Notes: generated by a model from the letters alone, not told the origin. 64,000 nt of DNA from Paracoccus beibuensis (GCF_026162625.1 NZ_JAOTBD010000011.1:1-64000); one strand, 5' to 3'; shown: positions 1 to 9,728, counted from the first letter of the stretch. A program made the numbers and translations.

Positions 1-150
1 GCCAAACACCGAAGCGGCATGCCTGCCCAAAGCCCGCTCGATACCACTCAGCGTCTCCCCCGGCCTTCCAACGGCGCCAAAGTTCGGTCTTCTGATCATG
101 CGACAAGCCCGGGCGACCGGTTCGTGCCATCGCGGGTCCCTCCAGAACAT
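1..150 (-). CDS. unidentified reading frame running off the window (5' part)
   Basis: An open minus-strand frame can be read from an ATG at 150 (or 99) to the window edge, giving about 50 residues that start MFWRDPRWHEPVARAC. A stop codon lies just upstream (157-159). No clear ribosome binding site precedes either start and I do not recognise the protein. It could be the beginning of a gene transcribed in the same direction as purU, or chance. The DNA between it and purU (151-328) shows nothing I can name. Confidence 0.2.
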   Translation of the reverse strand, partial: MFWRDPRWHEPVARACRMIRRPNFGAVGRPGETLSGIERALGRHAASVFG

Positions 151-328
151 CTCGGATCAAAGATGTTGCGCTGACAGGTTGAACCCACCCCTGCTTCTCC
201 AGCAAGGGTCCATCATGAACATCATTGCGCGAAAGGGACAACGCGCGGCGATGCTGGTACCGCACCGGAAAAGTGAATGCAGATTTCGGCGTCTGCAGGG
301 CCGGCGCTGGCGCTGCAAACGGTGTGTA

Positions 329-1213
329 TCAGCCCATACGCTCGGAAGCATACTCATTCGGGCTGGCGGGGAAGACAACGGTCTTGTCTCCGCTGATGAA
401 CACGCGGCGGTGGATGTGGGCGTGGATCGCTCGGGCAAGGACTTGGCTCTCTACATCCCGGCCAAGGCTGACATAGTCGCCAGCACTCTGAGCGTGAGTG
501 ACGCGGACCGTGTCCTGTTCGATGATCGGACCTTCATCGAGGTCGGCGGTGACATAGTGGCTGGTGGCGCCGATCAGTTTCACGCCGCGGTCGAAGGCTT
601 GCTTGTATGGGTTGGCGCCCTTGAAGCTGGGAAGGAACGAATGGTGGATGTTGATGATCCGCCCCGACATCTTCTGGCACATCTCGTCGGACAGGACCTG
701 CATATATCGCGCCAGAACGACAAGGTCAGCCCCGGTCTCCTGAACGATACGCATCTGCTCAGCCTCGGCTTTGGCCTTGTTCTGGCTTGAGACCTTGATG
801 CAGTGGAATGGCAGATCGTGGTTCACCACCACCTTCTGATAATCCATGTGATTCGAGATAACGGCAACGATGTCGATGGGGAGGGCCCCGATCCGCCAGC
901 GATACAGCAGGTCGTTCAGGCAGTGTCCGAAGCGGCTGACCATGATGACGACCTTCATCTTCTCGCAAGGATCGTGAAAGGCGAAATCGATGTCCGAGTC
1001 CCTGGCCGCGCTACGGAATTCCTGATCCAGTTCCCCACGGGTCTTGCCCTGCTCGGACTTGAAGCTCAGACGCATGAAGAAGCGATCGTTCTGCAGGTCG
1101 GTGAATTGCGAACTGTCGTGGATGTTGCATCCCGCTGCGGCAAGGAAGTTGGAAATCTGCGCGACAATCCCAATGCGGACGGGGCAGGAGACGGTCAGGA
1201 TGAACTGGGGCAT
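329..1213 (-). CDS. purU: formyltetrahydrofolate deformylase
   Basis: Hydrolyses 10-formyl-tetrahydrofolate to formate and tetrahydrofolate in the cytoplasm. The 294 residues have the family length and layout: an N-terminal ACT domain (about 1-80, from FILTVSCPVRIGIVAQIS) and a C-terminal formyltransferase-type domain. The catalytic region is visible as INIHHSFLPSFKGANPY followed by SHYVTADLDEGPIIEQD, with the conserved His and Asp of the glycinamide ribonucleotide transformylase fold. It sits beside a betaine-type transporter, ETF genes and a folate-dependent demethylating dehydrogenase. It therefore probably recycles tetrahydrofolate and releases formate from methyl groups stripped off substrates such as dimethylglycine, rather than serving purine synthesis. 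It is transcribed divergently from the BCCT transporter across a 485-bp shared upstream region. The frame is intact. Family assignment is sure; the catabolic role is inferred from context. Confidence 0.93.
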   Translation of the reverse strand: MPQFILTVSCPVRIGIVAQISNFLAAAGCNIHDSSQFTDLQNDRFFMRLSFKSEQGKTRGELDQEFRSAARDSDIDFAFHDPCEKMKVVIMVSRFGHCLNDLLYRWRIGALPIDIVAVISNHMDYQKVVVNHDLPFHCIKVSSQNKAKAEAEQMRIVQETGADLVVLARYMQVLSDEMCQKMSGRIINIHHSFLPSFKGANPYKQAFDRGVKLIGATSHYVTADLDEGPIIEQDTVRVTHAQSAGDYVSLGRDVESQVLARAIHAHIHRRVFISGDKTVVFPASPNEYASERMG

Positions 1214-1698
1214 GGAAATTACCTCTTCGCGGCCGCTATCGGGGAATGGCGATCACCCCGCGGACCCTGGCAGCGGGCAGCGCGGGATATCATGACCTCC
1301 ACGCCTAACGCCTCGGCAAGTCACCGGCGTGAAGATTTGCGACGGGGTGCCAGCAACTTTGCGCCAGTGCGCACGATGCACTGCCGTCCCGATCTGCGGA
1401 AAGCAACAAGGGATATGCTTCCGAATTGGATGGGCCTGATGTTCGCGCCGCGAAGCTACCGGCAAAATGTCGCACCCGTTCTGCAATGTTGCAGCACTTC
1501 GACACATAACCGTCGAACTTCACGTTGCTTGTCTCGTCCCCGATCCGAACTCAGCCGCGAAATTACAGGACGAAGCGCGCAGGAGATCAATCTCCCTCGG
1601 CCGCCAAGGCGCAGTGCCTTCTGCCTCGTAAAAGATCAAGACGGCGTCATCGGCATGGACCCTTCAGGCAGGCACGGGCCAACACAGGAGGACAAAGA
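1214..1698. promoter_or_regulatory. divergent intergenic region between purU and the BCCT transporter
   Basis: 485 bases with no convincing gene on either strand. It must hold the promoters of purU (leftward) and of the transporter (rightward). The clearest structure is a nested dyad at 1468-1504, listed separately. A strong Shine-Dalgarno sequence, AGGAGG, lies at 1686-1691, seven bases before the TTG chosen as the transporter start. No convincing -35/-10 pair was found by eye. Confidence 0.5.
1468..1504. promoter_or_regulatory. nested dyad, candidate operator for the GlxA-type regulator
   Basis: TGTCG at 1468-1472 is matched by CGACA at 1500-1504, and between them lies a shorter palindrome, CTGCAA-TG-TTGCAG (1481-1494). 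The structure sits in the divergent region of purU and the BCCT gene, close to the GlxA/AraC regulator. AraC-type dimers usually bind paired half sites of about this spacing, so it is a reasonable operator candidate. Which regulator binds is inference. Confidence 0.4.
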
Positions 1699-3345
1699 TT
1701 GACATTCACCGTAGACCCAGGCGGAGCCGAACAGCGGACAGATGCGCCGCCGCCGGAAAGCGTCATCCACACCGGATATGAAGTGGGGCAGGACAACATC
1801 GAGGGGCGGCTGGGGCCATTGGGGTTCAGCGTCCATAACCCGGTCTTTCTCATCTCGGCCCTCTGCATCGTCGGCTTCGTGGCCTTCACGATGATCTTCC
1901 CGACGCTGGCGGACAACATTTTCTCGGCCCTGTTTTCGGGGGCGACGAAACGGTTCGACTGGTTCTTCATCGGCGCAGCGGACGTCTTCGTGATCCTCTG
2001 CCTGGTGCTGGTCGTCAGCCCGTATGGCAAGATCCGGCTTGGCGGCGCGAACGCGACCCCGGATTTCGGCTACGTCAGCTGGTTCTCGATGTTGTTCGCG
2101 GCTGGCATGGGTATCGGCTTGATGTTTTATGGTGTCAGCGAGCCGCTGAGCCACTTCAGTTCTTCGGCGGGCGGCGTCGTGGCCGCGGCCGACGGGGTCC
2201 GCACGGACTGGGCGCCGCTTGGCGCCGCCGTGACCGAACAGGAGGCCATCCGCCTCGGCATGGCCGCGACGATCTTCCACTGGGCACTGCACCCTTGGGC
2301 AATCTATGCGGTGGTCGGCCTCAGCTTGGCGCTGTTCAGCTATAACAAGGGTCTTCCGCTGACGATCCGGTCCGCCTTCTACCCGATATTCGGAGAACGC
2401 GTCTGGGGATGGCCGGGCCACCTGATCGACATCCTGGCCGTCTTCGCGACACTTTTCGGCCTTGCTACCTCCCTCGGGCTTGGGGCGGTGCAGGCCAATG
2501 CCGGCTTCAACAAGCTGTTCGGCATGCCGATCTCGGAAACCTCGCAGATCATCCTGATCATCGGCATCACGGCGATCGCGCTCTACTCCGTGGTCCGGGG
2601 CCTTGAGGCTGGCGTGAAGCGCATGTCCGAAATCAACATGGTGCTGGCGTTCGCGCTGCTCATGTTCGTGCTGTTCGCGGGGCCGACGCTGCTGTTGATC
2701 ACCGACATGGGCGACTTCCTGGTTGCATACATCCAGTATCTGCCGGCGCTGTCGAACCCCGTCGGACGCGACGACGTGAACTTCATGCAGGGGTGGACAT
2801 CGTTCTACTGGGCGTGGTGGGTCAGCTGGTCGCCCTTCGTCGGCATGTTCATCGCCCGTGTCTCGCGCGGCCGCACGGTCAGGGAATTCCTCATCAGCGT
2901 TCTTCTGATCCCTTCGCTTGTCTGCGTGGTCTGGATGTCGATCTTCGGCGGCGAGGCGATCAGCCAGCTTGTCCGCGAAGGCTCTGGTGCGGTCCGTGAT
3001 GCCGACCTGCCGCTGCAGCTGTTCGCCATGCTGGACGGGCTGCCGCTGGCGCAGATCACGTCGTTCGTCGGCATCGTGCTGGTTGTTGTGTTCTTCGTCA
3101 CCTCGTCGGATTCGGGATCGCTGGTGATCGACACGATCACCTCTGGCGGCAAGGTTGATGCGCCCATCCCGCAACGCGTCTTCTGGTGCGTCTTCGAGGC
3201 GATCGTCGCAATCGTTCTGCTGATGTCGGCGGGCGGGCTGGCATCGCTGCAGTCTATGGTCATCTCGACAGGTCTACCCTTCACGGTGCTGCTGCTGCTG
3301 ATGTGCGTCGCGATCTGGAAGGGCTTGGCCAGCGAACCGCGCTGA
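1699..3345 (+). CDS. BCCT-family transporter (glycine betaine/carnitine/choline type)
   Basis: An inner-membrane secondary transporter of about 548 residues, driven by Na+ or H+, that imports quaternary ammonium compounds. Family signatures are GAGMGIGLMFYGVSEPL in the middle, the tryptophan-rich segment FYWAWWVSWSPFVGMFIARV with VSRGRTVREFL, and FFVTSSDSGSLVIDTITSGG near the end, with about twelve hydrophobic segments throughout. I chose the TTG start at 1699 because AGGAGG lies seven bases upstream. The frame stays open further upstream, but that extension has no BCCT character. The protein ends shortly after the last membrane segment, so there is no long regulatory tail of the osmosensing BetP kind. 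The neighbours (purU, ETF, demethylating dehydrogenase, GbdR-like regulator) point to uptake of betaine, dimethylglycine or carnitine as a nutrient. The exact substrate is not determined by sequence. Confidence 0.88.
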   Translation: MTFTVDPGGAEQRTDAPPPESVIHTGYEVGQDNIEGRLGPLGFSVHNPVFLISALCIVGFVAFTMIFPTLADNIFSALFSGATKRFDWFFIGAADVFVILCLVLVVSPYGKIRLGGANATPDFGYVSWFSMLFAAGMGIGLMFYGVSEPLSHFSSSAGGVVAAADGVRTDWAPLGAAVTEQEAIRLGMAATIFHWALHPWAIYAVVGLSLALFSYNKGLPLTIRSAFYPIFGERVWGWPGHLIDILAVFATLFGLATSLGLGAVQANAGFNKLFGMPISETSQIILIIGITAIALYSVVRGLEAGVKRMSEINMVLAFALLMFVLFAGPTLLLITDMGDFLVAYIQYLPALSNPVGRDDVNFMQGWTSFYWAWWVSWSPFVGMFIARVSRGRTVREFLISVLLIPSLVCVVWMSIFGGEAISQLVREGSGAVRDADLPLQLFAMLDGLPLAQITSFVGIVLVVVFFVTSSDSGSLVIDTITSGGKVDAPIPQRVFWCVFEAIVAIVLLMSAGGLASLQSMVISTGLPFTVLLLLMCVAIWKGLASEPR

Positions 3346-3372
3346 ACCAGAACTTCTCTTGAAAATGAACAC

Positions 3373-3399
3373 GGGCCCCCGCGTGTGCTGCGGGGGTCC
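3373..3399. terminator. GC-rich hairpin between convergent genes
   Basis: GGGCCCCCGC pairs with GCGGGGGTCC (ten pairs, one G-T) around the loop GTGTGCT. It lies in the 61-bp gap between the stops of the BCCT gene and the minus-strand GlxA-type regulator. No T-run follows on either strand. A bidirectional terminator is the natural reading. Confidence 0.6.
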
Positions 3400-3406
3400 G
3401 TATCGT

Positions 3407-4429
3407 TCAGGGCCGCGACACGGACCGCAGCGCCTGGGGGGTCTGGCCGTAGCGGCGGCGGAACATCCGGCTGAGATGCGACGAGTCGCAGAAGCCGCAT
3501 TCCAGCGCGATCTGCGAGATGGCGCGGTCGCCCGTGATGATGAGGTGATGGGCCAGCGACAGGCGCATGTCCAGAAAGGCCGCCTGTGGCGACGTGCCAA
3601 GGGCGGCCTGGAAATGACGTTCGAGCTGTCGCTTACTGTGGCCGATGCGCTTTGCGATCTCGGCCACGGTAAATGGCTGTTCGATGTTCTGCTGCATCAG
3701 CAGCAGCGCCCGCAGGACCATAGGGTCACGCGTCTTGAAGTCCATCGTGATGCCGGGCTGCGGCTTTTCCGCCTGCAGCGCCTCGTCGATGATCATGATG
3801 TGCAGGCTCTTGCTGGCCTGCGCGCGGCCGACATGCTTGTCGACCAGATAGGCGGCCAGATGGGCCGAGCTGGCCCCGCCGGAACAGGTCAGGCGGTCCC
3901 GATCCACCACGAAAATCTGGTCGGTCACGGGGTTCAGACCCTCGAACTGCTCCAGGAAGTCGACGTGGTGGAACCAGCTGACACAGCAGCGATACCCCTG
4001 CAGAAGCCCCGCCTGGTGCAGAAGGAATGCGCCGGTGCAGACACCGACCAGCGGAACCGCCGCCGCCGCCGCGTCGTGCAGGAACTTGTGATAGCCGGGA
4101 GGCAGGATGGCCTCGTCCTCCATCAACCCGCCGATCACGACGACGTAGTCGAACCGGGCGGGATCGCCCAACCGCTCTTTCGGCTGAACGCTGATCCCAC
4201 AGCTTGAGGTCACGCCTTCCATCGTGTCCGACAGGACCGTCCAGTTGCACAGGATTGGCCGCGACCGGTCGCCCTCGTCCGCCGCCAGCCGCAGGACATC
4301 GACGAAATTGGCAAAGGCGCACAGCGTGAACCGCTTGGCCAGGATGAAGCCCACCGACAGTCGCGCCTCGCCCTGCTGGCGGCGAAGCGGGCGGAAATCG
4401 GGGCGGGGCAGGGTGGGGGCAAGGCTCAT
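3407..4429 (-). CDS. GlxA-family (DJ-1/PfpI + AraC) transcriptional regulator, GbdR/CdhR-like
   Basis: A cytoplasmic transcription activator of 340 residues. The N-terminal half (about 25-215) is a DJ-1/PfpI-like ligand-sensing domain with [17 protein letters not shown] at the nucleophile elbow. The C-terminal hundred residues form an AraC-type double helix-turn-helix: the segment starting [17 protein letters not shown], then [20 protein letters not shown] and RRRYGQTP. Relatives with this architecture (GbdR, CdhR) switch on glycine betaine, dimethylglycine and carnitine catabolism when the intermediate binds. The position between a BCCT transporter and the etfBA-dehydrogenase block fits that role exactly. 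It is divergent from etfB across 227 bp and convergent with the transporter. The ligand is inferred from context. Confidence 0.88.
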   Translation of the reverse strand: MSLAPTLPRPDFRPLRRQQGEARLSVGFILAKRFTLCAFANFVDVLRLAADEGDRSRPILCNWTVLSDTMEGVTSSCGISVQPKERLGDPARFDYVVVIGGLMEDEAILPPGYHKFLHDAAAAAVPLVGVCTGAFLLHQAGLLQGYRCCVSWFHHVDFLEQFEGLNPVTDQIFVVDRDRLTCSGGASSAHLAAYLVDKHVGRAQASKSLHIMIIDEALQAEKPQPGITMDFKTRDPMVLRALLLMQQNIEQPFTVAEIAKRIGHSKRQLERHFQAALGTSPQAAFLDMRLSLAHHLIITGDRAISQIALECGFCDSSHLSRMFRRRYGQTPQALRSVSRP

Positions 4430-4656
4430 GTCGCGGCCTCAGGCTGACTCTGGCAGTTTCATGTCGTAGCCCTAATCCCGCGATGACGCAATTGTCCTGT
4501 CGCCAGGGGCGGCGCAACGGCAAGGTGGGGGAAAGACCGAACCGGTATCGATTGAGGGTGAATGCACGGCGGAGGGAACCTCTGCGCGGCACCTACCGGG
4601 TCGATGCCCCAATAGAACCTGCCCCGCCGCGGGGCGACCGCCAGAGAGGAAGCGAC

Positions 4657-5406
4657 ATGAAGATCCTGGTCCCGGTGAAGCGGGTGGTCGATCACAACGT
4701 CAAGATCCGCGTGAAAACCGACGGAACCGGCGTTGATCTGGCCAATGCGAAGATGTCGATGAACCCCTTCGACGAAATTGCGGTCGAACAGGCGGTCCGC
4801 ATGAAAGAGGACGGCGAGGCCTCGGAAGTCGTGGTCGTCTCGGTCGGTCCCGCTCAGGCGCAGGAGGTTCTGCGCACTGCCCTGGCCATGGGCGCGGACC
4901 GTGCCATTCTGGTCGTTGCGGAAGGCCGGGTGGAGCCGCTGGCTGTCGCAAAGATCTTGCAGCGCGTGGCGCAGGCGGAGGAGGCGGGGATGATCATCGT
5001 GGGCAAGCAGGCGATCGACGACGACTGCAACCAGACCGGCCAGATGCTGTCCGCCCTGCTCGGCTGGAGCCAGGCGACGTTTGCGTCCAAGATCGAGATG
5101 TCGGGCGGCAGTGCGCTGGTTACCCGAGAGATCGACGGCGGCCTCCAGCAGATCGAACTGACGCTGCCCGCCGTGGTCACCGCGGACCTGCGCCTGAACG
5201 AGCCGCGCTATGCGTCGCTGCCCAACATCATGAAGGCCAAGAAGAAGCCGCTGGTGCAGCAGACCCCAAACGAACTGAGCGTTTCCGTCGCGCCGCGCCT
5301 GAACGTCCTGCGGGTCGAGGAACCGGCAGCCCGCGCCAGCGGCATCAAGGTCGGCAGCGTCGCCGAATTGCTTGACAAGCTGAAGACCGAAGCTGCCGTC
5401 ATCTGA
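4657..5406 (+). CDS. etfB: electron transfer flavoprotein beta subunit
   Basis: The small subunit of ETF, which takes electrons from flavin dehydrogenases and passes them to ETF:ubiquinone oxidoreductase. The 249 residues begin [20 protein letters not shown] and contain the typical [19 protein letters not shown], the AMP-binding-loop region ADRAILV, and [14 protein letters not shown], with [19 protein letters not shown] near the end. The ATG at 4657 follows an AGAGGA Shine-Dalgarno at 4645-4650; the open frame extends further upstream but without ETF sequence. etfA follows 17 bases later, so the two are one transcription unit. Linkage to a sarcosine/dimethylglycine-type dehydrogenase suggests a dedicated ETF for methylamine-type substrates in addition to any housekeeping copy. 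Confidence 0.95.
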   Translation: MKILVPVKRVVDHNVKIRVKTDGTGVDLANAKMSMNPFDEIAVEQAVRMKEDGEASEVVVVSVGPAQAQEVLRTALAMGADRAILVVAEGRVEPLAVAKILQRVAQAEEAGMIIVGKQAIDDDCNQTGQMLSALLGWSQATFASKIEMSGGSALVTREIDGGLQQIELTLPAVVTADLRLNEPRYASLPNIMKAKKKPLVQQTPNELSVSVAPRLNVLRVEEPAARASGIKVGSVAELLDKLKTEAAVI

Positions 5407-5423
5407 TCCAGGGAGACATCGAC

Positions 5424-6356
5424 ATGGCAACCCTTCTTTTCGCCGACCACGACAACGCCTCCCTTTCCGAACACAGCGCCCGCGCCCTCGGCGCCGCGCT
5501 GCAGATCGGCGCCGAGGTGGACATCCTGATCGCCGGCCAGGGCGCCGCCCCGGCGGCCGAGGCCGCCGCGGCCCTGGTCGGCGTGCGCCGCGTACTGCTG
5601 GCCGAGGGCGACGCGCTGGCGGAACGCCTGGCCGAGCCCGTCGCCGCGCTGATCGTGCAGCTGTCCGGCGACTACGACACGATCCTGGCCCCGGCGACCA
5701 GCAGCGGCAAGAACGTGCTGCCCCGCGTCGCGGCCCTTCTGGACGTGATGCAGGTGTCCGAGGTGACCGAAGTCGTTTCACCAGACACCTTCAAGCGCCC
5801 GATCTATGCGGGCAACGCGATAGAGGTCGTGCAGTCGGCCGAGGCCGTGCGTGTCCTGACGGTCCGCAGCGCCAGCTTCACGCCCGCCGCTGCCGGCAGC
5901 GCCGTGGCGCCCATAATCGCCATCAAGCCTCCCGTGGCGCCCGTCCTGTCCAGCTTCCGCCAGAACCTGCTGTCGGCGAACGACCGTCCCGACCTTTCCT
6001 CGGCGCGGATCGTGGTCTCGGGCGGTCGCGCCCTCGGCTCGAAGGAGCGGTTCGAGGCGACCATCAACCCTCTGGCCGACAAGCTGGGCGCTGCCGTTGG
6101 TGCCAGCCGCGCTGCGGTCGATGCGGGCTATGCCGCGAACGATTTCCAGGTCGGGCAGACCGGCAAGGTTGTTGCGCCGGATCTTTACATCGCCTGCGGA
6201 ATCTCCGGCGCGATCCAGCACCTGGCCGGCATGAAGGACAGCCGCGTCATCGTGGCTATCAACACTGACGGCGAAGCGCCGATCTTCCAGGTGGCCGATT
6301 ACGGCATCGTCGGCGACATCTTCGACATCGTGCCTCAGATGGAGCGCGCGTTGTGA
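5424..6356 (+). CDS. etfA: electron transfer flavoprotein alpha subunit
   Basis: The large ETF subunit, carrying the FAD that shuttles electrons. It has 310 residues. The N-terminal domain carries [14 protein letters not shown] (about 93-106), and the C-terminal FAD domain (about 190-306) shows [54 protein letters not shown] and [19 protein letters not shown], all characteristic. A GGGAGA Shine-Dalgarno precedes the ATG. The stop TGA overlaps the ATG of the folD remnant (TGATG), so the downstream gene was once translationally coupled to it. The frame is complete. Confidence 0.95.
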   Translation: MATLLFADHDNASLSEHSARALGAALQIGAEVDILIAGQGAAPAAEAAAALVGVRRVLLAEGDALAERLAEPVAALIVQLSGDYDTILAPATSSGKNVLPRVAALLDVMQVSEVTEVVSPDTFKRPIYAGNAIEVVQSAEAVRVLTVRSASFTPAAAGSAVAPIIAIKPPVAPVLSSFRQNLLSANDRPDLSSARIVVSGGRALGSKERFEATINPLADKLGAAVGASRAAVDAGYAANDFQVGQTGKVVAPDLYIACGISGAIQHLAGMKDSRVIVAINTDGEAPIFQVADYGIVGDIFDIVPQMERAL

Positions 6357-7007
6357 TGGCCGAAGCCGCCACGCGGAAGCGTCCGGCCACGGGCGCGATC
6401 ATCGACGGCAAAGCACATGCCGCAGGACCGGGCGACCGTATCGTCCATCACGTGCAGGACTTCACCACCCGCATCGGGCGCGCGCCGCGGCTGGCGGTGG
6501 TGCTGGTCGGCACCGGCCCCGGCAGCGAGGTCCATGTCCGCAGCAAGGGCCGCGTGGCCCTCAAGCTGGGGACGAAAAGCTTCGAACATGCCCTGCCCGA
6601 GACGGTGTCCCAGGCAGAGCCGATGGCGCTGGTCGCGCAGCGGAACGCAGATGACGCGGTGGATGGCATGCTTGGTGCAGCTGCCGCTGCCGCTGCCGCT
6701 GCCGGGCTATCTGGACAGCCTGGCGGTGATAAAGGCGATCGACCCGTCCAAGGACGTGGGCGGTCTGCACCCGGAGAATGCGGGCTCCCTGGCGTCGCGC
6801 TTGCCGGGGCTGGTGTCCCGCACACCCCTTGGCTTCCTGATGTTGCCAAGCGTCTTGTGGGCGATGTCGATCTCGCCTTGGCCACCCTGTGCGCACGGGC
6901 CATCAGGCCCGGCCGAGCATGGACCGATGACCATCATGACGCTGATGCACGACACCCCGATTGCGGCCTTCCGCCGCGCAGGGCTGCCTTTGCCGAAGCT
7001 GGACTGA
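6356..7007 (+). pseudogene. folD: remnant of methylenetetrahydrofolate dehydrogenase/cyclohydrolase
   Basis: Pieces of FolD are recognisable in three successive frames. The first frame gives IIDGKAHAAGPGDRIVHHVQ and LAVVLVGTGPGSEVHVRSKG up to VDGML. The second continues the sequence as VQLPLPLPLPGYLDS, IDPSKDVGGLHPENAG and TPLGFL. The first frame then returns as KRLVGDVDLALATLCARAI, and a last shift gives GPMTIMTLMHDTPIAAFRRA to the stop. The first shift is explained by one extra T at about 6672, and an expanded CTGCCG tract follows (6681-6703). About ninety residues of the NADP-binding domain, including the Rossmann motif, are missing near 6845. Even with frameshifts repaired no dehydrogenase could form. 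Its loss removes the step that would feed purU in this operon, so another folD is probably elsewhere. Confidence 0.85.
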
Positions 7008-7142
7008 ATCACCGCCCTGCCGTAGGGGCATAATGCCGTACCGGTGTCATGTGCACCTCTGATCCCGCCGCCGCCGCGGCGGGGCAACAACCCGAAGGAC
7101 CGGCGCAGACGCCGCGCCATAACAGCCGCAAGGATCAAAAAG

Positions 7143-9704
7143 ATGTCCTCATTTCCGCAGCACGCCCGCGTCGTCATCGTCGGCCTTGGCGGTATCGTGG
7201 GTGCCTCGGTCGCCCATCACCTGATCGAGAACGGTTGGGACGACATCGTGGGAATCGACAAGTCGGGCATCCCGACGGATGTCGGGTCGACGGCGCATGC
7301 CTCGGATTTCTGCTACGCCACCAGCCATGACCTGCTGTCTTGCTGGACCACCATGTACTCCATGGATTTCTACGAGAAGCTGGGCCACTACAAGCGCATC
7401 GGTGGCCTTGAGGTCGCGCGCGTGGGCGACGATGCCCGCATGGCAGAACTGAAGCGTCGCGTGGACAGCGGGCGCGCCTTCGGCACCAATGTCAGCATCA
7501 TCTCGGCCGCAGAGGCGAAGGAGAAGTTCCCGCTGCTGGAGGAGGACCAGATCCAGGGCGCGCTGTGGGATCCGGATGCGGGCCTTGTCGTGCCGCGTTC
7601 GCAGACGGTTGCAGGCAAGCTGGTCGATATGGCCGAGGCGGCGGGCAAGCTGAAGGCTTTCGCAAACACTCCGGCGCTCGAACTCCTGCACGAGAATGGC
7701 CGCATCACCGGCGTGCGCACGACGCGCGGCACGATCATGGCCGATCACGTGGTCGTCTGCGCGGGCCTCTGGGGACGCCTCATTGCCGAAATGGCGGGCG
7801 AGGACCTGCCCGTGATGCCGGTCGACCACCCGCTGACCTTCTTCGGCCCCTATGACGAGTTCGCCGGCACCGGCCTGGAAATCGGCCGCCCGCTGCTGCG
7901 CGACCAGGGCAACTCGGCCTACCTGCGCGACACGGGCGACCCCGACACGACCGAGGGCGGCCAGATCGAGTGGGGCTACTATTACGAAAAGGACGTGCGG
8001 ATGGTTCATCCGCGCGAGCTGCTGGAAAAGCACGAGGCGCGCCTCTCGCCCTCGCAGCGCGACCTGGTGCTGGACGACGTGATCGAGCCGCTGGAGCGGG
8101 CGATGGAACTGACGCCGATCCTGGCCGAGCTTGGCTTCAACGAAAGCCATTCGTTCAACGGCCTGCTGCAGACCACCACGGACGGCGGCCCGTCCATGGG
8201 CGAAAGCCGCAAGCTGCGCGGGCTGTGGTATGCTGTCGCGATCTGGGTCAAGGACGGGCCCGGCATGGGCAAGCTGATCGCCGACTGGATGACCAAGGGC
8301 CGCACCGAGATCGACCACCACGCCATCGACTATGCGCGCTTCAACGACTTCCAGCTGACCGAGGACTATATCTGGGGCCGCTGCGAGGAAACCGCCGCCA
8401 AGATCTACAACCCCCCGGTCCATCCGCGCGAGCCCTTCGGCAATGCGCGGGGTATCCGCCGCTCGCCCTTCCACGAGCGTGAGAAGGAACTGGGCGGCTA
8501 TTTCATGGAGCTGGGCGGCTGGGAACGTGCCCACGGCTATGCCGCCAACGAGCACCTGCTGGAGAAATATGCCGACCAGGTGCCGGTGCGCGAGAACGAG
8601 TGGGACAGTCGCCACTTCTGGCGCGTGTCGAACGCCGAGCAGCTGGAGATGAGCGCCGATTGCGGCATCATCAACCTGTCGCACTTCCACATGACGGATA
8701 TCAGCGGTCCCGACCACGTGGCGCTGATGGAGTGGCTCTGCGCGGCCAGGATCGGCGGCGACGGCAACATCGGCAAGGGCATCTACACGCACATGCTTGA
8801 CGAGGAGGGGATGGTCCGCGCGGACTTTACCGTCTTCCGCATGGCCGACCGCTGCCGGCTGGTGAACGGCGCCGATGCCGGGCCGCGCGACCTGATGTAC
8901 ATGCGCCGCGTGGCGCAGGACAAGGGCTTCGACGTCACCGTCACCGACGTGAGCGAATATTATACGACGATCGGCATCTGGGGGCCGAACGCGCGGGAGA
9001 ATTTGAAGAAGGTCGTCGCCGATCCGGACGCGCTGGACGCGGCGACCTTCCCCTTCGCCGCCATCCGCGAGATCGAGATCGCCGGCTGCAAGGTCATGGC
9101 CTTCCGCATCTCGTATGTGGGCGAACAGGGCTGGGAGCTGCACATGCGCTATGACGACGGCCTGGCGGTCTGGGACGCGCTGCGGGGCGCCGGCGTCATG
9201 GCCGTGGGGGTCGAGACCTATGCGAACTCGCGCCGTCTGGAAAAGTCGCTGCGCCTGCAGAACGCCGACCTGCTGACGCAGTACAACCTGCTGGAGGCCG
9301 ACCTCGCCCGTCCCAAGGTCAAGGAGGCGGACTTCGTCGGCAAGGCCAAGCACCAGGAGTTCCGCGCGCGCGAGCACCAGCCCGCGATGCTCTGCACGCT
9401 GGTGATGACCGGCAACGTGGACAGCCAGGGCGTCGCTCGCTATCCGGTGGGCACCCTACCGGTGATGGATCCGGACACCGGCCGCGTGTTGGTCGACGAG
9501 CTGGGGCGGCGGTCCTACACGACCTCGATCGCCTTTGGCCCAAGCATCGGCAAGAACATCGCGCTTGCCTACCTGCCGTGGGGCTATTGCCAGGTCGGCC
9601 GCAAGTTGAAGGTCACATATTTCGATGAGCCCTATACGGTCGAAGTCGCGGGCGTCGGCTACCAGCCCCTCTATGACCCCGAGAACAGCAAGCCGAGGAG
9701 CTGA
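7143..9704 (+). CDS. FAD-dependent demethylating dehydrogenase with GcvT domain (dimethylglycine/sarcosine dehydrogenase type)
   Basis: A flavoenzyme of 853 residues that oxidises an N-methyl group and, in characterised relatives, hands the one-carbon unit to tetrahydrofolate. The N-terminal DAO domain (about 1-360) has the nucleotide-binding segment VVIVGLGGIVGASVAHHLI and GSTAHASDF, where His52 matches the covalent FAD histidine of dimethylglycine dehydrogenase. A linker domain follows, then a GcvT folate-binding domain (about 430-740; ISYVGEQGWELHM, GVETYANSRRLEKSL) and a GcvT C-terminal barrel. I chose the ATG at 7143 because AAGGA lies eight bases upstream; the arginine-rich upstream extension is not family sequence. 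Electrons should go to the adjacent EtfBA. The substrate could be dimethylglycine, sarcosine or a related N-methyl compound. Confidence 0.85.
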   Translation: MSSFPQHARVVIVGLGGIVGASVAHHLIENGWDDIVGIDKSGIPTDVGSTAHASDFCYATSHDLLSCWTTMYSMDFYEKLGHYKRIGGLEVARVGDDARMAELKRRVDSGRAFGTNVSIISAAEAKEKFPLLEEDQIQGALWDPDAGLVVPRSQTVAGKLVDMAEAAGKLKAFANTPALELLHENGRITGVRTTRGTIMADHVVVCAGLWGRLIAEMAGEDLPVMPVDHPLTFFGPYDEFAGTGLEIGRPLLRDQGNSAYLRDTGDPDTTEGGQIEWGYYYEKDVRMVHPRELLEKHEARLSPSQRDLVLDDVIEPLERAMELTPILAELGFNESHSFNGLLQTTTDGGPSMGESRKLRGLWYAVAIWVKDGPGMGKLIADWMTKGRTEIDHHAIDYARFNDFQLTEDYIWGRCEETAAKIYNPPVHPREPFGNARGIRRSPFHEREKELGGYFMELGGWERAHGYAANEHLLEKYADQVPVRENEWDSRHFWRVSNAEQLEMSADCGIINLSHFHMTDISGPDHVALMEWLCAARIGGDGNIGKGIYTHMLDEEGMVRADFTVFRMADRCRLVNGADAGPRDLMYMRRVAQDKGFDVTVTDVSEYYTTIGIWGPNARENLKKVVADPDALDAATFPFAAIREIEIAGCKVMAFRISYVGEQGWELHMRYDDGLAVWDALRGAGVMAVGVETYANSRRLEKSLRLQNADLLTQYNLLEADLARPKVKEADFVGKAKHQEFRAREHQPAMLCTLVMTGNVDSQGVARYPVGTLPVMDPDTGRVLVDELGRRSYTTSIAFGPSIGKNIALAYLPWGYCQVGRKLKVTYFDEPYTVEVAGVGYQPLYDPENSKPRS

Positions 9705-9728
9705 CTGTTCGTTAGCTGACCTAACACC

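Noticed and set aside
1636-3174. 512-codon minus-strand open frame opposite the BCCT gene
   Set aside because: Composition (Arg, His, Asp, Gln rich) is that of the antisense of membrane-protein codons; no domain and the plus strand has clear BCCT motifs.
7149-9377. 742-codon minus-strand open frame opposite the dehydrogenase
   Set aside because: Typical GC-rich shadow; the plus strand is a full FAD-GcvT protein.
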